Source: Bradyrhizobium sp. DOA9 (GTDB lineage: Bacteria; Pseudomonadota; Alphaproteobacteria; Rhizobiales; Xanthobacteraceae). From it: a DNA stretch of 64,000 nucleotides. This document shows, one piece after another, positions 16,284-24,372 of the stretch. Position 1 is the stretch's first letter. The number at the start of each line of letters is the position of its first letter. The position numbers were made by a program, and so were the translations under genes. Location of the stretch: NCBI RefSeq assembly GCF_000617845.2, contig NZ_DF820425.1, positions 4,019,725-4,083,724 of the forward strand, written 5' to 3'. The notes below the pieces were generated by a model. The model searched no databases. It was not told the DNA's origin and worked only from the letters and a program-made list of their open reading frames with translations.

Positions 16284-19269
16284 GCAGACGCGTCCCTTCG
16301 GGATCGAAGAAGATGGGAGAGATGATTTCGACTTCGGTGTCGCGACCGCGGAGCGGATCGTAAGCGCGCACGACCTCGCCGATCCGTGCCAAGCCATTCT
16401 TGATCAGGCCAAGGCCGATCCAATGCCCGAGCATCGGCGAGAAGGCGACGGAAGTGACGTAACCTTCGTCGTTCTCTGTGTTCGGTTTCACGCCGACGGC
16501 CAGAAAATGCGCACCGCCGTGCAGTCGCGCGCTCTTGGCGACGGGTTTGATGCCGATCAGTGCTGGCCGCTCCGGGTCGGCGAGGCCCGGGCGCATTGCG
16601 AGCGTGCGGCCGATGAAGTCTTTCTTGCGCGACATCATCCGGCCGAGGCCGAGATCGGTCGCCGTCGTCGTGCCGTTCAGTTCGTTGCCGGCGACGTGAC
16701 CTTTCTCGATGCGCATCACGCCCAGGGCTTCCGTGCCATAGGGCACGATGCCGAGTACGTTGCCGGCATCCATGACCGCCCGGATGGTGGCATCACCGAA
16801 TTGCGCCGGCACCGCCAGCTCGTAGGCCAGTTCGCCGGAGAAGGAGACACGGAACAGGCGGGCCGGAACGTTGCGCCAACGGAATTCGATGCACCCGAGA
16901 TAGGGAAGGGCGGCATCGGAGACGTCTGCGGCATCACCGAGCAGCCGAGCCAGGAGCAGTCGGGAATGCGGTCCCGCAATCGAGTATTGCGACCATTGCT
17001 CAGTGACGGACACGAGCTGGACGTCCAACTCGGGCCAGAGGATCTGGCGTGCATGCTCGAGATGTTGCATGACCTTGGCCGCATTCGCGGTCGTCGTCGA
17101 CACGACATAGTGGTCGTCCGCTAAGCGCGCCGCGGTACCGTCGTCCATAACGATGCCGTCCTCGCGTAGCATTAGGCCGTAGCGGACCTTGCCGATTGGA
17201 AGCGTCGAAAACATGTTGATGTAGACGCGGTCCAGGAATGCAGCCGCATTGTTGCCCTGGATATCGATCTTGCCGAGAGTGGAGACGTCGCAGACGCCGA
17301 CTTTGCTGCGAACCTCTCGGACCTCGCGCGACACTGTCGTCAGCCAGTCGGCTTCGCCAGGTCGAGCGAACCATTGTGCGCGGAGCCACTGCCCGGCCTC
17401 CACAAACGTGGCGCCGTGCTCCTCGGCCCAGCCATGGCTTGCGGTCAGCCGCGTTGGCTTGAACTCCGAACCACGATGGTGACCGGCCAGTGCACCGATC
17501 GCGACTGGCGCATAGGGTGGCCGGAACACGGTTGTGCCGACTTCCGACATCGAGCGCCCGGTCAGTTGTGCCATCAAGGCATGTCCGTTGACGTTCGAGG
17601 TCTTGCCCTGATCGGTGGCCATGCCGAGGGTGGTATATCGCTTCAGCAACTCGACCGACCGAAAACCTTCGCGGGCGGCGAGTGCGACGTCGTCGCTCGT
17701 AACGTCGTTCTGGAAATCGACGAATGCCTTCGATCCGCTGTCGGCGACGTACCAGAAAGGCTTGGAGCCGATCGTCTCATCATCTGCCTGAGGCAGAGGA
17801 TGATCTTGCACGGCAAATCCGGCCGCCTTGGCTGCTGCCGCGCCAGCTGAATCGCCCTCGCGAAGGGCATCAGCCAGCGCAAATGATCCCTGCGCGGCAC
17901 CGGCGACCGTCATGCCGGGAGGAGCCGTATTTGGAACGAATCCCCCCAGCGTCTCCGACCAGTTCGGTCGGCCGCCGAGGTGGGTCGTCAGGGCGAGATT
18001 GGGATTCCATCCGCCGGACATGGCGAGCACGTCGACCGCAATGTCGCTCGTCCGTCCATCTGCCGTGTGAATGGAGATGGCCTTGAGACCTTGGCTTCCG
18101 CTCGTCTGGATAACCTGTGCGCCCGCAAAGACCCGAATTCCCAACCGGCTCGCCTTCTCGATGAGACGGGAGTCGATCTCCGTTCGCATGTCGACAATGG
18201 CTTCGACGGGAGTGTTGCACCCGAATAGGTCGAAAGCAGTTCTCCACCCGTCGTCGCAGCCTGCGAAGATCGCGGCGCGGCGGCCCGCCGGTACGGCAAA
18301 CCGGTTCAGATAGGTGCGAACCGCCGAAGCCATCATCACGCCTGGCCGGTCGTTGCCGCCGAACACGATGGGTCGCTCGATCGCACCCGTAGCAAGCACC
18401 GCTCGTTTGGCGACGATCTTCCAAAGCCGCTGCCGGGGTTGACGTGGCGCCGGGACCGGAAGATGGTCGGAGACACGCTCGACCGCGCCGTAGGTTCCGC
18501 CGTCGTAGACGCCAAACACCGTCGTCCGGCGCAGCACACGAACATTGGTCAGGGCGTCGAGGGAAAGGCTCGTATTGCGTGCCCATGTGGAGCCACTTTC
18601 GCCTCCAATTTCCCTGATGTCCCCATTGAGGCGGCCGCCAAGGACGTAGTCCTCGTCGCATAGGATAACGCGCGCGCCCGATCGGCTCGCGCTCAACGCC
18701 GCGGCAAGCCCGGCCGCACCGCCGCCGACAACGAGTACGTCACAGAACGCGTACAGCTTCTCGTAGACGTCCGGATCGGCTTCCGTGCTGGCGCGTCCGA
18801 GACCGGCGGCACGCCGGATCGCCGGTTCGTAGACCTTCTCCCAGAAGGAGGCGGGCCACATGAAGGTCTTGTAGTAAAAGCCTGCGGCGAAAAATGGCGA
18901 AAGCAAAGAATTGACCGCGCCCACGTCGAAGGTCAGCGAAGGCCAGCGGTTTTGACTTTGCGCCTCGAGACCGTCGAACAGCTCGACGACAGTCGCTCGT
19001 GTATTCGGTTCCCGCCGCGCACCGCTCCGCAACTCGACCAGGGCGTTTGGTTCCTCGCTGCCCGCGGTCAGGATGCCGCGCGGCCGATGATACTTGAACG
19101 AGCGGCCGACGAGCTTGACGCCGTTGCCAAGCAGAGCGGAGGCGAGCGTATCTCCTGCATAGCCGTGATAGCGCTTCCCGTCGAAAGTGAAGCTGAGCGG
19201 CTTGCTGCGATCGATCAGGCCACCCTTCTCGAGCCGGTTGGGCTTCACTTGCGATGCTGTCCCACTCAT
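16276..19269 (-). CDS. soxA: sarcosine oxidase alpha subunit family, N-methylglutamate dehydrogenase subunit C-like
   Basis: A 997-residue alpha subunit of normal length. It has, in order, a small ferredoxin-like domain (residues about 15-105, with FDGKRYHGYAGDTLASALL), an NAD/FAD domain opening with FCDVLVVGGGAAGLAAALSA near residue 175, a second nucleotide region around NDRPGVMMASAVRTYL, and a C-terminal GcvT-like tetrahydrofolate-binding half from about residue 600 (VCDVSTLGKIDIQGNNAAAFLDRVY). The enzyme oxidises an N-methyl group and passes the one-carbon unit to tetrahydrofolate. With gmaS and mgsABC opposite, N-methylglutamate is the favoured substrate; sarcosine is the alternative. Confidence 0.87.
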   Translation of the reverse strand: MSGTASQVKPNRLEKGGLIDRSKPLSFTFDGKRYHGYAGDTLASALLGNGVKLVGRSFKYHRPRGILTAGSEEPNALVELRSGARREPNTRATVVELFDGLEAQSQNRWPSLTFDVGAVNSLLSPFFAAGFYYKTFMWPASFWEKVYEPAIRRAAGLGRASTEADPDVYEKLYAFCDVLVVGGGAAGLAAALSASRSGARVILCDEDYVLGGRLNGDIREIGGESGSTWARNTSLSLDALTNVRVLRRTTVFGVYDGGTYGAVERVSDHLPVPAPRQPRQRLWKIVAKRAVLATGAIERPIVFGGNDRPGVMMASAVRTYLNRFAVPAGRRAAIFAGCDDGWRTAFDLFGCNTPVEAIVDMRTEIDSRLIEKASRLGIRVFAGAQVIQTSGSQGLKAISIHTADGRTSDIAVDVLAMSGGWNPNLALTTHLGGRPNWSETLGGFVPNTAPPGMTVAGAAQGSFALADALREGDSAGAAAAKAAGFAVQDHPLPQADDETIGSKPFWYVADSGSKAFVDFQNDVTSDDVALAAREGFRSVELLKRYTTLGMATDQGKTSNVNGHALMAQLTGRSMSEVGTTVFRPPYAPVAIGALAGHHRGSEFKPTRLTASHGWAEEHGATFVEAGQWLRAQWFARPGEADWLTTVSREVREVRSKVGVCDVSTLGKIDIQGNNAAAFLDRVYINMFSTLPIGKVRYGLMLREDGIVMDDGTAARLADDHYVVSTTTANAAKVMQHLEHARQILWPELDVQLVSVTEQWSQYSIAGPHSRLLLARLLGDAADVSDAALPYLGCIEFRWRNVPARLFRVSFSGELAYELAVPAQFGDATIRAVMDAGNVLGIVPYGTEALGVMRIEKGHVAGNELNGTTTATDLGLGRMMSRKKDFIGRTLAMRPGLADPERPALIGIKPVAKSARLHGGAHFLAVGVKPNTENDEGYVTSVAFSPMLGHWIGLGLIKNGLARIGEVVRAYDPLRGRDTEVEIISPIFFDPEGTRLHG

Positions 19270-19541
19270 GAAGACTCCTCGGCTGCAAAGGTTACGCCGA
19301 AGATTTCATGAGTACGGGTGTCGCGGGTAACGCTAAGCCAGCTCCGGCATCCGCCGGCGTGATACCAGAGTTCCTTGTGACGACCCGCCGGATTGTCGCG
19401 CAGATAGACTGCTTGATAGAATGGCTGCGTCGCGTCCGACGTTGATGCCTCGGGTCGGCGCGTGGCATCGCCATGGTAGGCGAACTCGCCCACATCACGC
19501 GGGCCGCAGAAGGGACATTCGATTCGCATGTCGGTTCTCAA
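19266..19541 (-). CDS. soxD: sarcosine oxidase delta subunit family, N-methylglutamate dehydrogenase subunit B-like
   Basis: A 91-residue delta subunit (87 if the second ATG at 19529 is used). The zinc-binding CPFCG motif lies near the N-terminus and the ligand-like H...C of HAGGCRSW near the C-terminus; EFAYHGDATRRPE and LRDNPAGRHKELWYH are family-typical. Both ends overlap its neighbours by four bases (beta subunit upstream, alpha downstream), the compact order B-D-A-G seen in heterotetrameric enzymes. Confidence 0.85.
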   Translation of the reverse strand: MRTDMRIECPFCGPRDVGEFAYHGDATRRPEASTSDATQPFYQAVYLRDNPAGRHKELWYHAGGCRSWLSVTRDTRTHEIFGVTFAAEESS

Positions 19542-20788
19542 TGCAGGTTCGGTTGGGCGCCCTGGCCCTTTTCGTCAATGAGATGGCCGGTCTCGAAGCG
19601 ATCGAGACGGTAGGCGGCCGCGACCGGGTGCGGCTCATCGCGCGCTAGCAGATGCGCGAAGCACCACCCTGAAGCCGGCGTTGCCTTGAAACCGCCGTAG
19701 CACCAGCCGGCGTTGAGATAGAGGCCGTCGACTGGTGTCTTGTCCATGATCGGCGAGCCGTCCATCGACATGTCGACCAGCCCGCCCCAAGAGCGCAGCA
19801 TGCGCACCCTCCCGATTGCAGGCATCAGGGCCATGCCGCCTTCGCAAACGTCCTCAACGGTCGGTAGATTGCCGCGCTGGGCGTAGGAGTTATAGCCGTC
19901 GATGTCGCCGCCGAAGACCAGACCGCCCTTGTCGGACTGACTGATGTAGAAATGACCGGCACCGAAGGTGACGACGCCCGGAATGAAAGGTTTGATCGCC
20001 TCCGAGACGAAGGCCTGCAGCACATGGCTTTCGATCGGAAGTCTCAAGTCGGCAAGTGCTGCGACGCGCGAGCTACTGCCGGCGACGGCCAGCCCCACCT
20101 TGGTGGCGCCGATCCTGCCCCTGGTCGTCTGAACCCCTACGACACGGCCGCCCTCACGCAGGAAGCCGGTGACCTCGCAGTTCTGGATGATATCGACCCC
20201 GCGGTCGCTGGCGCCGCGGGCGTAGCCCCATACGACTGCATCATGTCGGGCGGTGCCGCCACGTCGCTGCAGCAAGCCACCTTTGATCGGAAAGCGGGCA
20301 TTGTCGAAATCGAGCATTGGAAGCATGCGACGCACCGCGGCCGCATCGAGCAACTCGGCATCGGCGCCGGCGAGGATCATGGCGTTGCCGCGCCGCGCGA
20401 AAGCATCGCGCTGGGCGTCCGAGTGATAGAGGTTGAGCACCCCGCGCTGGCTGACCATCGCATTGTAGTTGAGGTCCTGCTCAAGCCCTTCCCAGAGCTT
20501 CATCGACCATTCGTAGAAGGGCTCGTTACCGGGCAGGAGATAGTTCGAGCGGACGATCGTGGTGTTCCGTCCGGCATTGCCGGAGCCGATGTAGCCTTTC
20601 TCGAGCACTGCGACGTTTGGGATGCCGTGCTCTTTGGCGAGGTAATAGGCGGTGGCGAGGCCATGTCCGCCACCACCGACGATGATGATGTCGTAGCGCG
20701 GGCGGGGAGCCGCATCACGCCACGTAGGTTGCCAATCGCGATGTCCGCGGAGAGCTTGCCGAGCGAGGTTCAGGAAGGAGTAGTGCAT
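19538..20788 (-). CDS. soxB: sarcosine oxidase beta subunit family, N-methylglutamate dehydrogenase subunit A-like
   Basis: A 416-residue FAD-dependent amine oxidase subunit. The dinucleotide fold is YDIIIVGGGGHGLATAYYLA (about residues 32-51), followed by the subunit-B hallmark GNAGRNTTIVRSNYLLPGN, whose segment binds covalent FMN at the alpha interface in known enzymes. VFGGDIDGYNSYAQRGN and the closing NAGWCYGGFKATPASGW are conserved substrate-side loops. It is the first gene of the operon and is divergent from the GlxA-like AraC regulator, 64 bp apart, which implies a shared control region. Confidence 0.88.
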   Translation of the reverse strand: MHYSFLNLARQALRGHRDWQPTWRDAAPRPRYDIIIVGGGGHGLATAYYLAKEHGIPNVAVLEKGYIGSGNAGRNTTIVRSNYLLPGNEPFYEWSMKLWEGLEQDLNYNAMVSQRGVLNLYHSDAQRDAFARRGNAMILAGADAELLDAAAVRRMLPMLDFDNARFPIKGGLLQRRGGTARHDAVVWGYARGASDRGVDIIQNCEVTGFLREGGRVVGVQTTRGRIGATKVGLAVAGSSSRVAALADLRLPIESHVLQAFVSEAIKPFIPGVVTFGAGHFYISQSDKGGLVFGGDIDGYNSYAQRGNLPTVEDVCEGGMALMPAIGRVRMLRSWGGLVDMSMDGSPIMDKTPVDGLYLNAGWCYGGFKATPASGWCFAHLLARDEPHPVAAAYRLDRFETGHLIDEKGQGAQPNLH

Positions 20789-20852
20789 GGGAGCCGAGCC
20801 GCCTCAAGCCGAACTTGTGAGAGGCAATATGCGCTGCTATGGCTGACGCAAG

Positions 20853-21872
20853 ATGGCAAAAAGCGACCAAAAGATTCCTCTTGGCGACATCACGCGGCCG
20901 CGCCGGATCGGTTTCCTGCTGATTCCCGGCTTTGCGCTGATGTCTTACGCATCGGCAGTAGAACCGCTGCGCGCCGCCAATGTGCTGGCCGGCAAGAATC
21001 TCTATCGTTGGCGGCACATCGCCATCCGCGGCAGCGATATTGCCGCCTCAAACGGTGTCCGTATTCAGGCCGACGCCAGCATCAATAATGCCGGCCGCCT
21101 CGATGCGATCGTGGTTTGCGCAGGCGGTAATCCGCAAGCCTTCGATCACACGCCGACGCTTACCTTTCTACGGAAGGCCGCCCGACACGGGGTGCAATTG
21201 GGCGGCGTGTCAGCGGGCCCTTATCTCCTTGCGCAGGCCGGGCTGCTGGAGGGATATCGATGCACCGTGCATTGGGAGCATATCCCAGCCTTCACCGAGA
21301 CGTTTCCGTTCCTGCACCTCAGCCGCTCATTGTTCGAGATCGACCGTGATCGCTTCACTTGTGCCGGTGGTATCGCTGCGTTGGACATGATGCACGCCAT
21401 CATCCGCATCGATCACGGCGCGGCGCTAGCCTCCGCTGTCAGCGACTGGTTTCTTCAGACGGAGGTGCGCCGTGGCGAAGTCGCGCAACGGCTATCGCCC
21501 ACGGAACGATTCGGAGTCCATCATCCCAAACTGGTTCAAGCGCTGTTGCGGATGGAAGGGGAGATCGAAACGCCCCTGTCGCCGCGCGAACTGGCCAAAT
21601 TCGCAGGTGTGTCCTTGCGACAGCTCGAACGCCTGTTCGCGCGCCATCTCGGCACAACGATCCACCGACAGTACCAACGGACACGGCTTGAACACGCCAG
21701 AGTCCTGTTGCGGCAGACAACGAAGTCGATCAGGGAGATTGCGCTTGCAACCGGCTTTGCGCTACCGACCCAGTTCTCAAAAAGCTACAGGCGGCATTTT
21801 GGGCTGGCGCCGGCTCATGAGAGAAGAGTTACTTCGGTCCGTTCACAGCTGCAGGACGATCGAGCTTCTTAG
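20853..21872 (+). CDS. glxA: GlxA-type AraC family transcriptional regulator
   Basis: A 339-residue regulator with an N-terminal DJ-1/PfpI-like domain (IGFLLIPGFALMSYASAVEPLRAAN; VSAGPYLLAQAGLLEGYRCTVHWEH) and a C-terminal AraC pair of helix-turn-helix motifs (RELAKFAGVSLRQLERLFARH and REIALATGFALPTQFSKSYR). The amidotransferase-type Cys is not present at the nucleophile elbow (GVSAGP), so the domain should sense rather than hydrolyse. It is divergent from the dehydrogenase operon and in the same cluster as glxBCD homologues, as in rhizobial glxABCD. It is the likely activator of methylamine-type catabolism here. Confidence 0.87.
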   Translation: MAKSDQKIPLGDITRPRRIGFLLIPGFALMSYASAVEPLRAANVLAGKNLYRWRHIAIRGSDIAASNGVRIQADASINNAGRLDAIVVCAGGNPQAFDHTPTLTFLRKAARHGVQLGGVSAGPYLLAQAGLLEGYRCTVHWEHIPAFTETFPFLHLSRSLFEIDRDRFTCAGGIAALDMMHAIIRIDHGAALASAVSDWFLQTEVRRGEVAQRLSPTERFGVHHPKLVQALLRMEGEIETPLSPRELAKFAGVSLRQLERLFARHLGTTIHRQYQRTRLEHARVLLRQTTKSIREIALATGFALPTQFSKSYRRHFGLAPAHERRVTSVRSQLQDDRAS

Positions 21873-22489
21873 GAAGGATCTCTTTGAAGTCCCTCCAACC
21901 CTTCGAGAATGTAGCAGCAGGAAGCTTGTAGGCTCCAAACTAGAAAGGCAGGTAGTCTGGCGGTCTGCGAACTGTCAGAACGCGACGCCGGCCAAACCGA
22001 CGCCGTTCTGACATCGAGCGACGCCGTCGCCCGTGCCACGTTCCAGACGCCGGTGCGGCCGCTTCTCGATCGAGCCTCAGGGCAGCTCTTGATGCAGGAC
22101 GACCCCTTGGCTGGCATGCTTAGTCGGACGCGGTGTCACGCCTTCGCCGATGACGATCTTCACAGCCGGTACGATCATCTCGATCTCGCGCCGAAATTTC
22201 GTTTTTGCCGTGAACCAACGTGGATTGTGGCTGAGCTCGGTCGAGACGTTGTGGCGCGGGGTCGCGGCGCGACAGTGACCCGCGAGGGCTGCGGGAGCTG
22301 AACCACCCTGCATAGTTTTACTACAGGCCGGCACGAATTGCGGCAAGTTTCGCCGCAACAACGCGCTTGACATAATATCCGATCTCAACGACCGTATCGT
22401 GCAAGCGTAGGGCAAGACGGCCCATCAACGCGCAGAGTTCAACCATTTCCAACGCCACGTGTTCATCGCGTGTTCGGTTGGCGGCGAGG
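21873..22489. other. intergenic region with an imperfect hairpin and decayed coding traces
   Basis: No intact gene. TCAGAACG (21975) and CGTTCTGA (ending 22011) can pair around a GC-rich centre, perhaps ending the AraC gene. The minus strand from about 22443 to a TAG at 22321 reads MGRLALRLHDTVVEIGYYVK and KRVVAAKLAAIRAGL, a protein-like tail that I cannot name. The 3' part is the leader of the amide operon. Confidence 0.4.
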
Positions 22490-22524
22490 GCGCCCTCGGC
22501 TTCACGGCCGACGGGCGCTTTTTT
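22490..22524 (+). terminator. leader terminator upstream of the amiC-like gene, probable antitermination target
   Basis: GCGCCC (22490-22495) pairs with GGGCGC (22513-22518) and CGGC with GCCG inside it, followed by six T. It lies 16 bp before the ATG at 22540, within the transcript leader rather than after a gene. Just upstream, CCAAC (22449) and GTTGG (22482) frame a competing hairpin with CCACG/CGTG. The operon encodes an ANTAR antiterminator, so this terminator is its likely target. Confidence 0.65.
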
Positions 22525-22539
22525 GTTTTGGATCGAGAG

Positions 22540-23700
22540 ATGACGCAGAAGCAGTATAGAATTGGCGTGATGTTCTCGACGACGGGCTCCTACAGCGTCG
22601 TCGCAAGCTCGATCCTCAATGGTGCGTTGCTGGCCTTCCAGGAGGTCAATGCGAGCAGTGGCGACGTCGTGTTGCAGCCGGTCGTGGTCAATCCTTCCGG
22701 CGACCTCGCTCGTTATCGTTCGCTCAGCCTCGAACTACTGGGGTCCGGCGTTCGCCAGGTGGTGGGCTGCTACACGTCGTCGAGCCGCAAGGAGGTGATC
22801 CCGTGCTTCGAGAAATTCGATGGGCTGCTGTGGTATCCATCTCACTACGAAGGCTTCGAGAGCTCCGATAACGTCATCTACACCGGCGCTGCACCGAACC
22901 AGCACGTATTGCCGTTGGTCGATTACCTGGCGTCCCGGGTCGGCTCGCGCGCCTTTTGTGTCGGCTCCAACTATATCTGGGCCTGGGAGAACAACCGCAT
23001 CTTTCGCGAGGCGCTGATCGCGCGCGGTGGTACCGTGCTCGCGGAACGCTATCTGTCGGTCGGCGACATCGAGGTCGAGCAAGTCATTGCGGCGATCATC
23101 GACCAGCGTCCGGATTTCGTCTTCAACAATCTGATCGGCACCAGCGCCTATGCCTTCTTCCGCGCGTTCCGCAGCGCCTGCCGCGCACGCGGCATCGATC
23201 AGGCCGCGGAAATCCCTGTTGCGAGCTGCACGCTGTCCGAACCGGAATTGCCCGAGATCGGAGCCGATGCAGTCGACGGACATCTTTCCTCCAGCGTCTA
23301 TTTCTCGTCACTGAAGTCGCCCGAGAATGCCGCCTTCATCGATGCCTATACACGGTCCTTTCCTGACGGACCGGTCTCGTCGGCAGACGCCGAGTCCTCC
23401 TACATTGCCGTCAAGCTGCTTGCGGCGGCGTTGTCGCAGGCCGGCACTGATGACGCCCGTACCGTACGCGCCGCTGTGGCGGACCAGCGGTTGCGCGCGC
23501 CGCAGGGCGAGGTTCGTATCGACCGGCAGACCTTTCACACCTGGCTTACGCCGCGGATCGGCCGCTCGGCTGCCAACGGACAGTTCGAGGTGTTGCTGGA
23601 ATCCCGCGAGCCGATCGCGCCCGACCCCTATCTTGTCCAGTCGTCGCCGCGCTTTGCCAGCGCAATGCGCTCTCCGCTTTTGAAAGTGGTGCAATCATGA
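22540..23700 (+). CDS. amiC: AmiC-type ligand-binding regulator of an amide operon
   Basis: A 386-residue periplasmic-binding-protein fold without a signal peptide, so it stays in the cytoplasm. It opens with YRIGVMFSTTGSYSVVASSILNGALLAFQEVN and carries GCYTSSSRKEVIPCFEKFDGLLWYPSHYEGFE, a segment shared with AmiC and UrtA-like proteins that bind small amides or urea. It overlaps the ANTAR gene by four bases. In Pseudomonas, AmiC holds AmiR inactive until amide binds; the same gene pair and order suggest the same switch here. The ATG at 22540 lies after the leader terminator; an in-frame upstream start at 22459 would place coding sequence across it and is not favoured. Confidence 0.83.
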   Translation: MTQKQYRIGVMFSTTGSYSVVASSILNGALLAFQEVNASSGDVVLQPVVVNPSGDLARYRSLSLELLGSGVRQVVGCYTSSSRKEVIPCFEKFDGLLWYPSHYEGFESSDNVIYTGAAPNQHVLPLVDYLASRVGSRAFCVGSNYIWAWENNRIFREALIARGGTVLAERYLSVGDIEVEQVIAAIIDQRPDFVFNNLIGTSAYAFFRAFRSACRARGIDQAAEIPVASCTLSEPELPEIGADAVDGHLSSSVYFSSLKSPENAAFIDAYTRSFPDGPVSSADAESSYIAVKLLAAALSQAGTDDARTVRAAVADQRLRAPQGEVRIDRQTFHTWLTPRIGRSAANGQFEVLLESREPIAPDPYLVQSSPRFASAMRSPLLKVVQS

Positions 23701-24362
23701 GCTCCCGACTGCTGCAGAACTTCAAGGGCGGCCGCGCCATCGTCGTCACACGGCGAGGCGGCTGGGAGAGCACGCTCGAGACGACGCTGGCCAAGCTCGG
23801 CGTCTCCACCGAATATCCTGAAATCATCGACGGCCGCGCCCTGATCAATGCGGCAAGCCTCCAGGCCGACCGTGACATCCTGTTCATCGACGGCGATCTC
23901 GAAGGTGCGGTCGCGATCGAGGTCAACCCGGCCTCGCGGCTGCCTCCGGTGCCGGTGATCGGCCTCGTCGGCGTCGAGGCGCCGAGCCGGCTGAAAGCGC
24001 TGGTCAATCTCGGCGCCACTTCGTTTCTGCGCAAGCCGGTGCATGGCGGCGCGGTCTACACGTCCCTGTTCATGGGCATCAACCAATTCCTGCTGCGCGC
24101 CGAGATGTTCGAGCGCCTGCAGGGCCTCGAGGAGCGCCGCCGCGGCCGCCGCGCGGTGATCCGGGCCGTCATCCTGCTGATGCAGCAGGACGGCCTCGAC
24201 GAGGAAGGTGCCTACTCCCGGCTCCGTCGCGACAGCATGCGCGCGCGGCAGAACATGGAGCTCTACTGCGAGGAGTTTCTGAGCAAGCGGGCGAAGCCGC
24301 CCGATACGTCCGGCCGCACGACCGGCATCACGCTGCAAGGCGGCAACAAGCAGGCCATCTAG
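23697..24362 (+). CDS. amiR: AmiR-type ANTAR antitermination regulator
   Basis: A 221-residue response-regulator-like protein. Residues 1-130 form a degenerate receiver (IVVTRRGGWESTLETTLAKLGV; DILFIDGDLEGAV) lacking the full acidic pocket of a phosphorylated receiver. A coiled-coil linker (FERLQGLEERRRGRRAVIRAVILLMQQ) and an ANTAR domain follow, with the typical EEGAYSRLRRDSMRARQNM. ANTAR proteins bind paired RNA hairpins and prevent termination. Its start overlaps the amiC-like stop (ATGA), and transporter and hydrolase genes follow, so it likely turns on its own operon by letting polymerase pass the leader terminator. Confidence 0.85.
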   Translation: MSSRLLQNFKGGRAIVVTRRGGWESTLETTLAKLGVSTEYPEIIDGRALINAASLQADRDILFIDGDLEGAVAIEVNPASRLPPVPVIGLVGVEAPSRLKALVNLGATSFLRKPVHGGAVYTSLFMGINQFLLRAEMFERLQGLEERRRGRRAVIRAVILLMQQDGLDEEGAYSRLRRDSMRARQNMELYCEEFLSKRAKPPDTSGRTTGITLQGGNKQAI

Positions 24363-24372
24363 GAGAAGCCAA

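Noticed and set aside
22330..22343. GGCACGAATTGC as a sigma-54 promoter for the amide operon
   Set aside because: The GG and GC elements are 10 bp apart rather than 12, so the spacing is wrong.
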